Origin: Halobacteriales archaeon QS_9_68_42
GTDB taxonomy: Archaea; Halobacteriota; Halobacteria; Halobacteriales; Haloarculaceae
Direction of reading: 5' to 3'
Length of the DNA stretch: 14,890 nt
Assembly (NCBI GenBank): GCA_003022905.1
Contig: PXSE01000050.1
Span: 1-14,890, forward strand
The notes under the pieces were generated by a model. It searched no databases and was not told the DNA's origin. It was given only the letters and a program-made list of their open reading frames with translations. Positions 8,139 through 14,890 of this stretch are shown in pieces. A program made the position numbers and the translations under genes. Numbering within the stretch: the stretch's first letter is position 1; the number at the start of each line of letters is the position of its first letter.

Positions 8139-9331
8139 TCAGGGGTCGACCGGGCAGCCGGCGACCCGGCCGCCACGCATCCCGTCGGCGACCCAGAACA
8201 TCGACAGCAGCAGCGCGACCAGCGCCAGCAGGGCGAACTCGAGGCCGTCCAGGGGCAAAAAGAGCAGCGACGCCGAGACGCCGAACAGCGACAGAACCCC
8301 GATCAGAAGCACCGAGCCACAGGCCGCACAGCCGGCCCCAAGGGCCCCGAGGACCGCTCCGAGCGCGCTGCCGCCGCCGCCCGACAGCGAGACGCCGTGC
8401 TCGCGCAGGTGGTAGGTCACCATGGCGGTGTCGACGCCGAAAAGGACGGCGACGGCCACGAGCAGCCCGCCCTGGATGGGGTCGAACGCCGACCCGACGA
8501 ACGGGTAGAGGTTGGCGAGTATCGTGAAGCGGGCGCTCGTCGGCAGGGTGCCCATGAGCGCCAGCTCGACGAGCGGCAGGTTCAGCGAGAAGACGAAAAG
8601 CGAGAGGCCGACGCCGGACGCGAGCAGGGCCACGGCGGCGTACGTCGGCACCGACAGCACCAGCCGTGCGGTCCGCGGCTGGAATCCCAGCGCGCTGGCG
8701 AAAACATCGTAGTCCTGCGGGCCCGCCACCTCGGTCCGGAACTCGTCGTCCCGGAAGAGGTAGAACTGCGGCGTCGAGTCGGCCCCGACCGCCTCCGCGG
8801 CCTCGCGGTTGCTCCGGACGAGGTCGTCGTGTTCGGCGTTCCGGGCCGCCGTCACCACCGCCTCGGCGTCGACGGACGTCGCCTCCTCCAGGAACGCCCG
8901 CGAGCGCTCGAACACGTCGTCGGTGTCGAAGCCCGACTGTTCCTCGTAGTAGTGGGCCTTCAGCGACCAGAACGCGTCGGCGGCGGCGTCGAACGCCGAT
9001 GCCATCACCTGGCTGGCCGGTTCGGCCCACGGGAACGTGATGTCGAGGGTCCAGTAGGCGAAGGCGGCGTCCCCGGGGTCGACGAGGTCGGCCTTCAGCT
9101 GGGGGAACGTCTCGGTCTCGAAGCGGCGACACGACCGACACGAGGGGTCCTCGAAGGCGACGACGGCGCCCGGCGCATCCAGCGTTCCGAGGGTCGACTG
9201 TCCCTCGATGCCGTCGGTGGAGGGTGAGATTCAAAGGACGATTCGTCGTCGCCGACGCCGAGGCATCCGGCGAGCGCGGCGGCCGTGCTCCCGGCTACCC
9301 CGGCGAGCAACGACCGACGGGTACCGTTCAT
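8139..9331 (-). pseudogene. Tat-exported DsbA-like thioredoxin domain fused to a membrane domain with CxxC; frameshifted near 9222
   Basis: The ATG at 9331 begins a Tat lipoprotein signal (RRSLLAG, lipobox LAGC, Cys23). At the CCC run (9224-9222) the frame shifts. The next frame continues STDGIEGQSTLGTLDAPGAV, the thioredoxin active site CRSC (about 65-68), a helical insert, the cis-proline in DSTPQFYLF (P188), then from about residue 222 several membrane segments to a TGA at 8139. Restoring one base gives 397 aa. The membrane part carries GAGCAACGS (C335, C338) at the start of a hydrophobic segment and a terminal GCPVDP (C393). All cysteines beyond the signal are therefore in CxxC pairs or at the extreme C-terminus. 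The domains suggest an extracytoplasmic thiol oxidoreductase coupled to a membrane redox partner; that function is inference. The junction (ALGFQPRTARLVLSVP) is in frame, so the fusion is present as sequenced, though a lost stop between two ancestral genes is possible. Without the correction the second frame lacks any export signal. Confidence 0.75.
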
Positions 9332-9354
9332 GATTGATTGTTCCGCGCTCGGGG

Positions 9355-9362
9355 CATATCGA
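9355..9362 (-). promoter_or_regulatory. TATA-like box of the DsbA/membrane gene
   Basis: TCGATATG on the minus strand is centred 27 nt upstream of the ATG at 9331. With the RDD promoter it forms a short divergent control region (9332-9446). Confidence 0.4.
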
Positions 9363-9415
9363 TTCGTCGGAGCTGTGGCTCGGCCGCACGAGCGTCATAC
9401 ACTGGTCTGACGCGG

Positions 9416-9423
9416 ATTTATGA
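9416..9423 (+). promoter_or_regulatory. TATA box of the RDD gene
   Basis: ATTTATGA is centred 27-28 nt upstream of the ATG at 9447. It overlaps the alternative ATG at 9420, which argues against that earlier start. Confidence 0.55.
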
Positions 9424-9446
9424 GATTGCCTGTCGAGAGTCAGAGT

Positions 9447-9881
9447 ATGATAACGTTCGAACGACCGACTCCCGATCTGGGGACTGAATGCGACATCGTT
9501 AGCAAGCGTAGCATCGCCTTTGTCATCGACCTCGTCGGCCTCGCCGTCGTCTTGGGTATCGCGACGAACATCGCGTTTTTAACGTGGGAACCGCTCGGAT
9601 TCCTGGTTCTGGCTCTCGACGTGGTTCTAGCCTTTGCGTACTTCATCTATTTCGAGGCTAAGTACGGTCAGACCATCGGGAAGATGCTCATGGATATCGT
9701 CGTTGTCAGCGAGGATGACGGGTCGATATCGTACAAAGAGGCGACGGTACGGACGCTGTTGCGTCCCTTCGATACGCTCGGCCTCGTCGCCATCTACGTC
9801 ACCGATCGCAAGCAGCGAATCGGCGACCTCGCGGCCGACACCGTCGTCGTGAAGACCAAGGAGAAGCCGGACCCGCTGTAG
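9447..9881 (+). CDS. RDD-family integral membrane protein
   Basis: Protein of 144 aa with the RDD domain: the first segment holds the signature Arg21 and Asp28 (KRSIAFVIDL), two long hydrophobic helices follow (about 21-46 and 48-70), then the family motif YGQTIGKMLMDI (73-84), a third hydrophobic stretch (LGLVAIYV) and the closing QRIGDLAADTVVV. Some RDD proteins act in ion transport or salt tolerance, but most are uncharacterised, so no substrate is proposed. An in-frame ATG at 9420 would add MRLPVESQS; I prefer 9447 because the TATA box covers 9420. By eye this gene is clearly less GC-rich than its neighbours, with many A/T third positions, suggesting a different origin. It stands alone, divergent from the DsbA/membrane gene. 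Confidence 0.88.
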   Translation: MITFERPTPDLGTECDIVSKRSIAFVIDLVGLAVVLGIATNIAFLTWEPLGFLVLALDVVLAFAYFIYFEAKYGQTIGKMLMDIVVVSEDDGSISYKEATVRTLLRPFDTLGLVAIYVTDRKQRIGDLAADTVVVKTKEKPDPL

Positions 9882-10017
9882 AGGCGAGGGTTCAAGTACC
9901 GGAACGCGGCCAGACGGCCCGTGACCTGAGCCGTCGCCGGCGGCCGGTCGAAGCGGGAGCGCGGGACGCCGCCGCCGGATGGAGCCGTTCCGCCTGCTCG
10001 TATCGCCACCTTCGCCA

Positions 10018-10025
10018 CATATATC
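10018..10025 (+). promoter_or_regulatory. TATA box of the SRAP gene
   Basis: CATATATC is centred about 28 nt upstream of the ATG at 10050, which fits a leaderless transcript. The rest of the 168-nt gap after the RDD gene shows no gene or clear terminator. Confidence 0.6.
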
Positions 10026-10049
10026 GAACCGTAGCACGTAGCGATTCGC

Positions 10050-10772
10050 ATGTGCGGTCGTTACAGTCTGTTCACGCCGCCGGAGGAACTCGAGGAGCGC
10101 TTCAACGCCCGGTTCGCCTTCGAGTTCGAGCCTCGCTACAACGCCGCTCCCAGCCAGCGGCTGCCCGTTATCACGGGCGAGGACCCGACGGCGATTCGGC
10201 CCCTGGAGTGGGGGCTGATTCCCCGCTGGGCCGACGAGTCCGACAAGGGGCACATCAACGCCCGCGCGGAGACGGTCGAGGAGAAACCCGCCTTCGCCGA
10301 CGCGTACGAGGCCGCTGCCGACGCCGAGGACCGCGACACGCCGGCGTCGGGCCGGTGTCTCGTGCCCGCGGACGGCTTCTACGAGTGGGCCGACACCGGC
10401 GACGGCAAGCGGCCGTACCGCGTCGCCCTTGAGGACGACCGGCCGTTCGCGATGGCCGGCCTCTGGGAGCGGTGGACCCCGGACACCGTCCAGACCGGCC
10501 TTGGGACATTCGGCGACGACGCCACGGAGGAGGAACCGGACCCCGTCGAAACGTTCACGGTCATGACGACGGAGCCCAACGAGGTGGTTGAGCCGCTGCA
10601 CCACCGGATGGCGGTGGTGCTCTCCCCCGAGGAGGAGTCGGCTTGGCTCGGGGGCGAGGACCTCGCTCTCGACCCCGCGCCGGCCGGCGAGTTCCGCGCG
10701 TACCCGGTCTCGACGGCGGTCAACGACCCGTCGAACGACCGGCCGGAACTGCTCCGGAACGTCGAGGGTTAG
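10050..10772 (+). CDS. SRAP/HMCES (YedK-type) abasic-site DNA-protein crosslinking protein
   Basis: SOS-response-associated peptidase family, 240 aa. Known members cap abasic sites in single-stranded DNA by a covalent bond through the N-terminal cysteine exposed after Met removal. All key positions are visible: Cys2 in MCGRYSLF, PRYNAAPSQ (28-36), WGLIPRW (54-60), Asn70 in HINARAET, Glu112 in ADGFYEW, and His184 in HHRMAVV. The usual HxRMP is HHRMA here, a mild change. The start is fixed because Cys2 must follow Met1, and the TATA box lies at the correct distance. An acidic insertion (about 150-166) separates the last two strands. The protein stands as a single gene with its own promoter; the next gene starts 41 nt after its stop with another TATA-like box. 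Confidence 0.95.
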   Translation: MCGRYSLFTPPEELEERFNARFAFEFEPRYNAAPSQRLPVITGEDPTAIRPLEWGLIPRWADESDKGHINARAETVEEKPAFADAYEAAADAEDRDTPASGRCLVPADGFYEWADTGDGKRPYRVALEDDRPFAMAGLWERWTPDTVQTGLGTFGDDATEEEPDPVETFTVMTTEPNEVVEPLHHRMAVVLSPEEESAWLGGEDLALDPAPAGEFRAYPVSTAVNDPSNDRPELLRNVEG

Positions 10773-10782
10773 GGGGCGAACG

Positions 10783-10788
10783 CCTAAG
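10783..10788 (+). promoter_or_regulatory. TATA-like box of the MmgE/PrpD gene
   Basis: CCTAAG is centred about 28 nt upstream of the ATG at 10814, in the 41-nt gap after the SRAP gene. This supports separate leaderless transcription. Confidence 0.4.
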
Positions 10789-10813
10789 CGCCCGGCCGCC
10801 GACGGGTCGGGCA

Positions 10814-12397
10814 ATGACCCTGACCGACCGCCTGCCGTTCGTCGGGAGCGACGAACCGGAGGTCGGAGCCTTCCTCGACCGTGCCGCCGCGTGGGCGACG
10901 GAGCTGACCTACGAGGAGATACCGCCGCCGGTCCGGAGAGCGGCGAAGGCACAGTTCACCAGCACCGTCGGGGCCGCGGTCTGGACCCGGAGCCACCCCC
11001 TCGGTGGTAGCGTCGTCGAGACGGTCACCGAAGGGGACGACGGCGGGAGCGCGACGCTCATTGGGGGCGAACGCCTGTCGCCTGCGGACGCAGCTCGCGG
11101 GAACGCCGCCCTCTCGATGGCGCTGGACTTCGACGACACCGTGCTCGGCGGCCACACCGGCCACAGTAGCGTCTTCGTCCCGCTGGCGTACGCCGAGTCG
11201 GCGGGCGCCGCCGGCCGCCGGGTCCTCGTCGCACAGGTCGCGGCCAACGAGGTGGCCGCCCGGCTCGCGTCGGCGGCGGCCATCGGCCCGTTCCGCGGCC
11301 AGCAGACCGCCTACATTCACGCCGTCGGCGCGGCCGTCGCGCGGGCGGTCGTCGAGGGCGACGACGCTGGGACGCTGGCCCACGCGCTCGGGACCGCGCT
11401 GCTGCAACCGCCGTGGCCGCTCGAACCGCCGTTTCTCGGCGCCGACGCGAAGCTCTGGAGCGCGAGCGAGCCGGTCAGGAGCGGCATCGCCGCCGTCGAC
11501 AGCGCCCGGAACGGACTGACCGGCGCGACGGACCTCGTCGAGGCCGACGGTGGCTTCCTGTCGGTGTTCTCCGAGCGCCCGCTCGAGGAGTTCCTCGGCG
11601 GGTTCGGCGAGCGGTGGCACACCCGGGCGGTGACCGTCAAGGCCGTCCCGGGATGTGCGTACGTGACGGCGCCGATAGAGGCCGCCCTGGAGGCACGGGG
11701 ACGGCTGGACCGCGGCCGGACGGCCGTCCGGCGCGTCGACGTGTACGGCTCGCTGTTCACGACCGAGGTGGACGAGCGGGCGGCGCCGTATCTGGACGGC
11801 CCGGACAGTCCGGTCGCTGCCCTATCGTTCAGCGTGCCGTTCAACGTCGCCGTCGCGTTGACCGACGGCGAGCACACGCCACGACAGGTCGGCGAGCGCG
11901 TCACTGACGGGGCCGTCTGGCGGCTGGCGGAGCGGGTGTCGGTCCATCACGACAGCTCGTTCACCGTGGCGGCGCTGAACTCGGAGGTGCCGGTCGGCGC
12001 GATGCTGCGCCGGGTCGGCCCCGCCGTCTTCCCGTACGCCGCCAGCAACGTCGGCCCGGCGGCGACGGTCCGGCACCTCCCGACGCTGGCCCGGTTCGTC
12101 CGCAAGCGCCCGCTCCCGACGGACCTCTCGGACGCGGACAAGCGGATGGGCGCACGTGTTGCCGTGACGACGACCGACGGCCGGACAGTCGAGGCGACCG
12201 TCGAGCATCCCTCGGGGTTCGCGGGGAAGCCGCTCCCGGAGATTCGGGCGGTCGCACGCCGGAAGTGCTGGACCGGCCTGACGGCCGCCGGTCTCCGGGA
12301 GTCGACCGCCAGACGCCGGGCCGATGCGCTGCTGGCGCTCGAAGAGGCCGACGCCGTGTCGGCGGCGGAACTGACCTACCGCGGGGGTTCCGGATGA
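10814..12397 (+). CDS. MmgE/PrpD family protein
   Basis: Protein of 527 aa in the MmgE/PrpD superfamily, whose characterised members include 2-methylcitrate dehydratase and cis-aconitate decarboxylase; many others have no known substrate. Family features are the N-terminal helical domain, the active-site block SMALDFDDTVLGGHTGHSSV (101-120, with D107, D108, H114 and H117), a following alanine-rich helix, the mid-protein KAVPGCAYVTAPIEA, and a C-terminal FAGKPLPEI. The ATG at 10814 is chosen because a TATA-like box lies about 28 nt upstream and the sequence upstream belongs to the SRAP gene. The stop overlaps the next start (ATGA), so it is translationally coupled to a lipid-kinase-like gene. 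No methylcitrate-cycle partner (prpB, prpC) is nearby, so a role in propionate breakdown is not supported by context. Confidence 0.88.
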   Translation: MTLTDRLPFVGSDEPEVGAFLDRAAAWATELTYEEIPPPVRRAAKAQFTSTVGAAVWTRSHPLGGSVVETVTEGDDGGSATLIGGERLSPADAARGNAALSMALDFDDTVLGGHTGHSSVFVPLAYAESAGAAGRRVLVAQVAANEVAARLASAAAIGPFRGQQTAYIHAVGAAVARAVVEGDDAGTLAHALGTALLQPPWPLEPPFLGADAKLWSASEPVRSGIAAVDSARNGLTGATDLVEADGGFLSVFSERPLEEFLGGFGERWHTRAVTVKAVPGCAYVTAPIEAALEARGRLDRGRTAVRRVDVYGSLFTTEVDERAAPYLDGPDSPVAALSFSVPFNVAVALTDGEHTPRQVGERVTDGAVWRLAERVSVHHDSSFTVAALNSEVPVGAMLRRVGPAVFPYAASNVGPAATVRHLPTLARFVRKRPLPTDLSDADKRMGARVAVTTTDGRTVEATVEHPSGFAGKPLPEIRAVARRKCWTGLTAAGLRESTARRRADALLALEEADAVSAAELTYRGGSG

Positions 12398-13311
12398 GGC
12401 CCGAGCGGGTCGGCGCGGTGGTCAACCCCCACGCCGGCGGCGGGAACCCCGCGGCGCTGTACGCGACCCTGGTGGACTGCTTGCCCGGTGCCGACGTTGA
12501 CGCGAGAATCACGACCGATCCCGATGACGTGCCGGTCGCAACCCGCGAACAGGCCGCCTCGGCGGACTTGCTCGCGGTGATCGGCGGCGACGGGACGCTG
12601 CGCGAAGTGGCGGCCGCGCTCGTCGAGTCCGAACACGAGACGCCGCTGTTCGTCGTACCCGCCGGCCGCGGCAACTCCTCGTATCGGCACCTGTACGGCA
12701 GCGCCGACTGGCGGAACGTCGCCCGGCGTCTCGCGGACGGCCTCGAGACCCGCCCGCTCGAGGTCGGCCGAATCGAGAGCACACCCACCGTCGACCCGAC
12801 TTACTTCCTCCTGGGATTCACCGCGGGCCTCTTCCGGAGCGCGCTGGACAACGCCGAACGACTCCGGGTCCTACCGGGGCCGCTCGCGTACCTCGTTGCG
12901 ACCGGGCAGGCGGCCTTCCTCGACGAGCCCGTCGAGGCCTCCGTGGCGGTCGACGACGACCCGCTCTTCGACGGCACCGCCCGGCTCGTCGCCGTCGGCG
13001 GCGGCCGCTACCGCGGCAGCGCCTTCGAGCTGTTTCCGGAGTCCCGACCCGGCGACGGGACGCTACATGCGGTCGTCATCGAACCCGCGGGTCTCGGCGG
13101 CGCGGTCTCGCTCGTCCGACTGGCCCGACGCGGCCGGCTCCTCGAGCACCCGGCGGTCACGTACGGAGCCGGCGAGTCGGTGCGCGTCGAGTCGGGGGCA
13201 GGTCTCCCGGTCGAGGTCGACGGTACCCCCATCGAGATAGCGCTCGAGACGGCCCTGCTGTCTGTCGTTCCCGAAGCGATATCGGTCGCCCACCCCGACC
13301 GCTCGGGGTGA
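12394..13311 (+). CDS. Diacylglycerol/lipid kinase-like (DAGK catalytic domain, YegS/DgkB type) protein
   Basis: Protein of 305 aa with the DAGK/NAD-kinase-like fold. Visible motifs are NPHAGGGNP (11-19) in the first strand-loop and the nucleotide-binding GGDGTLREV (64-72). At the position where bacterial lipid kinases carry GTGND there is PAGRGNSSYRHL (89-100). The C-terminal half is a beta-sandwich-like region ending with a VEVDG strand, as in YegS-type enzymes. The expected reaction is ATP-dependent phosphorylation of a lipid hydroxyl at the cytoplasmic membrane face. In archaea the substrate would be an ether lipid or isoprenoid alcohol (inference). The ATG at 12394 overlaps the MmgE/PrpD stop by four bases. 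An unrelated kinase acting on another small molecule cannot be excluded because of the altered loop. Confidence 0.85.
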   Translation: MRPERVGAVVNPHAGGGNPAALYATLVDCLPGADVDARITTDPDDVPVATREQAASADLLAVIGGDGTLREVAAALVESEHETPLFVVPAGRGNSSYRHLYGSADWRNVARRLADGLETRPLEVGRIESTPTVDPTYFLLGFTAGLFRSALDNAERLRVLPGPLAYLVATGQAAFLDEPVEASVAVDDDPLFDGTARLVAVGGGRYRGSAFELFPESRPGDGTLHAVVIEPAGLGGAVSLVRLARRGRLLEHPAVTYGAGESVRVESGAGLPVEVDGTPIEIALETALLSVVPEAISVAHPDRSG

Positions 13312-13388
13312 AGCGGCGTCCGGCAGTCCGAGCCGGGGTCGCGACACGCGGACGGCGACGGTTTTCAAGTTCCAAACGGCCAAAGAGG

Positions 13389-13395
13389 TTTTTAG
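13389..13395 (+). promoter_or_regulatory. TATA-like box of the REC-PAS-PAS gene
   Basis: TTTTTAG is centred about 31 nt upstream of the ATG at 13423, slightly long for a leaderless start but the best candidate in the 111-nt gap. Confidence 0.4.
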
Positions 13396-13403
13396 GGTCG
13401 GGG

Positions 13404-13424
13404 ATGTGTGGTATACTCACGCAT
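13404..13424. promoter_or_regulatory. Imperfect inverted repeat at the start of the REC-PAS-PAS gene
   Basis: ATGTGTG (13404-13410) pairs with CACGCAT (13418-13424) at six of seven positions across a 7-nt spacer containing GTATAC. It lies over the expected transcription start and start codon. It could be an operator or chance. Confidence 0.25.
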
Positions 13425-14661
13425 GTCCGCTGAATCGGGGTCGGCAGACGGGGCAGGACGACAGGAGGGTATCTCGGTCGTGTACGTCGACGACTACGAG
13501 GAGCTGTGCGAACTCACCGCCGAAGGCCTCGAGGACGCGAGTTCGCGGATCTCCGTGACGACCGCGAATGACCCGGCCGTCGTCACCGACCAGGTGGACG
13601 AGTTCGACTGCATCGTCGCCGACTACGCGATGCCCGACATCGACGGGCTCGAGTTGCTCCGCCAGGTCCGAAACCGCGACGAGGAGGTTCCGTTCATCCT
13701 CTACACGAGCAAGGGTAGCGAGGACATCGCCAGCGAGGCCATCTCGCTCGGGGTCACCGACTACCTCGCCAAGCGGGGCGGCCCGGAGCGGTTCGTTCGG
13801 CTGGCACACCGCATCGAGAACGTCGTCGACGCCAACCGGGCGACCGAGGTAGTCGAGCGAACCCGCAAGCAGGCCCGGACGACCGTCGAACGCGAGCGGG
13901 CGCGGTTCCAGGCGCTCATCAAGCGGTCACCGGCCCTGACGGTCCTCCTCGACGCCGAGGGCCATCTCGAATACATCAGCCCCTCGGTCGAAGAGGTGAC
14001 CGGCTACGAGCCGCGGGAGCTGCGGGGCGAGTCGGGCTTCGAGTACGTTCACCCCGAGGACCGCGAACGGCTCTACCGGGAGTTCGAGCGCAGCATCGAG
14101 GACCCCGACTACAGACCGACCGTCAAGTACCGCTTCCGGCACGCCGACGGTCGGTGGGTCAACTTCGAGTCCAGGGGGGTGAACCGCCTCGACGACCCGG
14201 CCGTCGAGGGGTTCGTCGTGAACACCAGGGACGTCACCGACCGCGAGCGGACCGAGCGTCGCCTCGAACACGAGCGACACCTCTCGGCGCGGATGCTGGA
14301 GGTCGCGCCCGCGCCGACGCTCGTGGTAGACGGCAACGGGAAGGTACTTCGGGCAAACCGGGACGCCGCCGAGGCCTTCGAGATGCGACGGAGCGAACTC
14401 ACCCGCTCGTCGGCGGGCGACCTGGAGGCGTCGGTCGTGGACGCCAACGGCGGGATAGAGCCGTCCACCGAGTACCTCGGCGCGGTCGCCGCGGCGTCGG
14501 GGCGGGAGTTGCACGGCGTCGAGTACGAGGTCGAGGTCCCGGCCGGTCGGCTCCGCCTCGTCGTCAACTCCGCGCCCGTGACCAGAACCGAGCAATGGGC
14601 GATCGTCGTCTCGATAGACGACGTGGCATCGGTCCCCGCCGACGGCGATGGCAACACGTAA
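13423..14661 (+). CDS. Orphan response-regulator receiver protein with two PAS domains (REC-PAS-PAS)
   Basis: Cytoplasmic signalling protein of 412 aa. The receiver domain (about 16-135) has the acidic pair D23/D24, phospho-acceptor D67 in CIVADYAMPD, T95 in ILYTSKG and K117 in DYLAKRG, so it looks phosphorylatable. A short charged helix (135-162) leads to PAS-1 (about 160-275; VTGYEPREL, FEYVHPEDRERL, RDVTDRERTE), then a degenerate PAS-2 (about 290-400; APTLVVDGNGKVLRANRDAA). There is no histidine-kinase, HTH or output domain. In haloarchaea such proteins are known as kinase partners or sensors, but the partner is not encoded in this window. The ATG at 13423 is chosen over a GTG at 13408 because it leaves room for the TATA-like element and gives the usual acidic lead-in (MSAESGSADG). 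Confidence 0.9.
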   Translation: MSAESGSADGAGRQEGISVVYVDDYEELCELTAEGLEDASSRISVTTANDPAVVTDQVDEFDCIVADYAMPDIDGLELLRQVRNRDEEVPFILYTSKGSEDIASEAISLGVTDYLAKRGGPERFVRLAHRIENVVDANRATEVVERTRKQARTTVERERARFQALIKRSPALTVLLDAEGHLEYISPSVEEVTGYEPRELRGESGFEYVHPEDRERLYREFERSIEDPDYRPTVKYRFRHADGRWVNFESRGVNRLDDPAVEGFVVNTRDVTDRERTERRLEHERHLSARMLEVAPAPTLVVDGNGKVLRANRDAAEAFEMRRSELTRSSAGDLEASVVDANGGIEPSTEYLGAVAAASGRELHGVEYEVEVPAGRLRLVVNSAPVTRTEQWAIVVSIDDVASVPADGDGNT

Positions 14662-14664
14662 AAC
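14658..14664 (+). promoter_or_regulatory. TATA-like box of the FAH-family gene
   Basis: GTAAAAC is centred 25 nt upstream of the ATG at 14686 and overlaps the TAA stop of the REC-PAS-PAS gene. This suggests separate leaderless transcription despite a 24-nt gap. Confidence 0.4.
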
Positions 14665-14685
14665 TGCGGCGCCTCGCGTTGGGGC

Positions 14686-14890
14686 ATGAAACTGGCGCGC
14701 ATCGAGACGCCGGCCGGTGTCCTCGAGGGCGAGTACGACGACGGGATCGTCCACACCGACGAGGGGAGCTACGAACCAGCAGAGTACGATTTGCTCGCGC
14801 CGTGTGAACCCTCCGTGTTCTACTGCGTCGGCCGCAACTTCGGCGAGAAGGTCGACCAGATGGACTACGAGGTGCCCGAGAAGCCGGACT
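14686..14890 (+). CDS. Fumarylacetoacetate hydrolase (FAH) family protein, N-terminus only (runs off the window)
   Basis: The first 68 codons are present. The start MKLARIETPAGVLEGEYDDG is the typical N-terminal strand pair of archaeal FAH-family proteins, and PSVFYCVGRNFGEKVDQM matches the family's GRNYxxH-type entry to the catalytic domain, with a phenylalanine in place of the usual tyrosine. Family members hydrolyse or decarboxylate/isomerise 1,3-dicarbonyl acids in aromatic or sugar-acid breakdown using a bound Mg ion. The metal ligands lie beyond the window, so the specific reaction cannot be given. Confidence 0.8.
   Translation, partial: MKLARIETPAGVLEGEYDDGIVHTDEGSYEPAEYDLLAPCEPSVFYCVGRNFGEKVDQMDYEVPEKPD

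Noticed and set aside
8139..9008. Taking the first available start (9008) as the true start of the DsbA/membrane protein
   Set aside because: It would remove the CRSC active site and the signal, both of which are encoded just upstream; the frameshift explanation accounts for everything.
8031..9227. Plus-strand open frame of about 400 codons across the DsbA/membrane gene
   Set aside because: The minus-strand protein has clear domain motifs and the plus-strand product is low-complexity; this is a shadow frame.
9420..9446. ATG at 9420 as the RDD start
   Set aside because: It lies inside the TATA-like box; the ATG at 9447 has the correct leaderless spacing and begins the conserved domain lead-in.

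Overview
The window is chromosomal DNA from a haloarchaeon (class Halobacteria). The evidence is very high G+C, strongly acidic proteins with few cysteines, twin-arginine lipoprotein signals on secreted proteins, TATA-like boxes about 25-30 nt upstream of start codons with no Shine-Dalgarno (leaderless transcripts), and split gcvPA/gcvPB genes. I see no rRNA, tRNA, CRISPR array, IS element or integrase.

Left half (1-5459), all on the minus strand. From 5' to 3' on that strand: gcvPA and gcvPB (the two halves of glycine decarboxylase, ATGA-coupled), an MFS transporter carrying a perfect in-frame 42-bp tandem duplication, then tupA and the start of a tupB-like permease (tungstate/molybdate-type ABC uptake, GTGA-coupled). 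Next, on the plus strand (5602-6175), come a short UspA-type stress protein gene broken by a one-base deletion and an ATGA-coupled small acidic helical protein. The usp TATA box sits inside a perfect inverted repeat.

Middle (6172-9331), minus strand again: a TIGR00300 (LOR/SDH, ornithine-cyclodeaminase-type) gene broken by an apparent 38-bp deletion, an unrecognised 130-aa protein, and a gene joining a Tat-exported DsbA-like thioredoxin domain to a polytopic membrane domain with its own CxxC. That last gene is also broken by a one-base deletion.

Right half (9447-14890), plus strand: an RDD membrane protein in lower-G+C DNA, a complete SRAP/HMCES DNA-repair protein, an MmgE/PrpD protein ATGA-coupled to a lipid-kinase-like protein, an orphan REC-PAS-PAS signalling protein, and the start of a fumarylacetoacetate-hydrolase-family gene.

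The most striking property of the window is four independent indels (+42, -1, -38, -1) in four genes between 1988 and 9224. Either the sequence carries assembly or read errors, or this segment is decaying. The biologically most interesting architecture is the DsbA/membrane-CxxC fusion.
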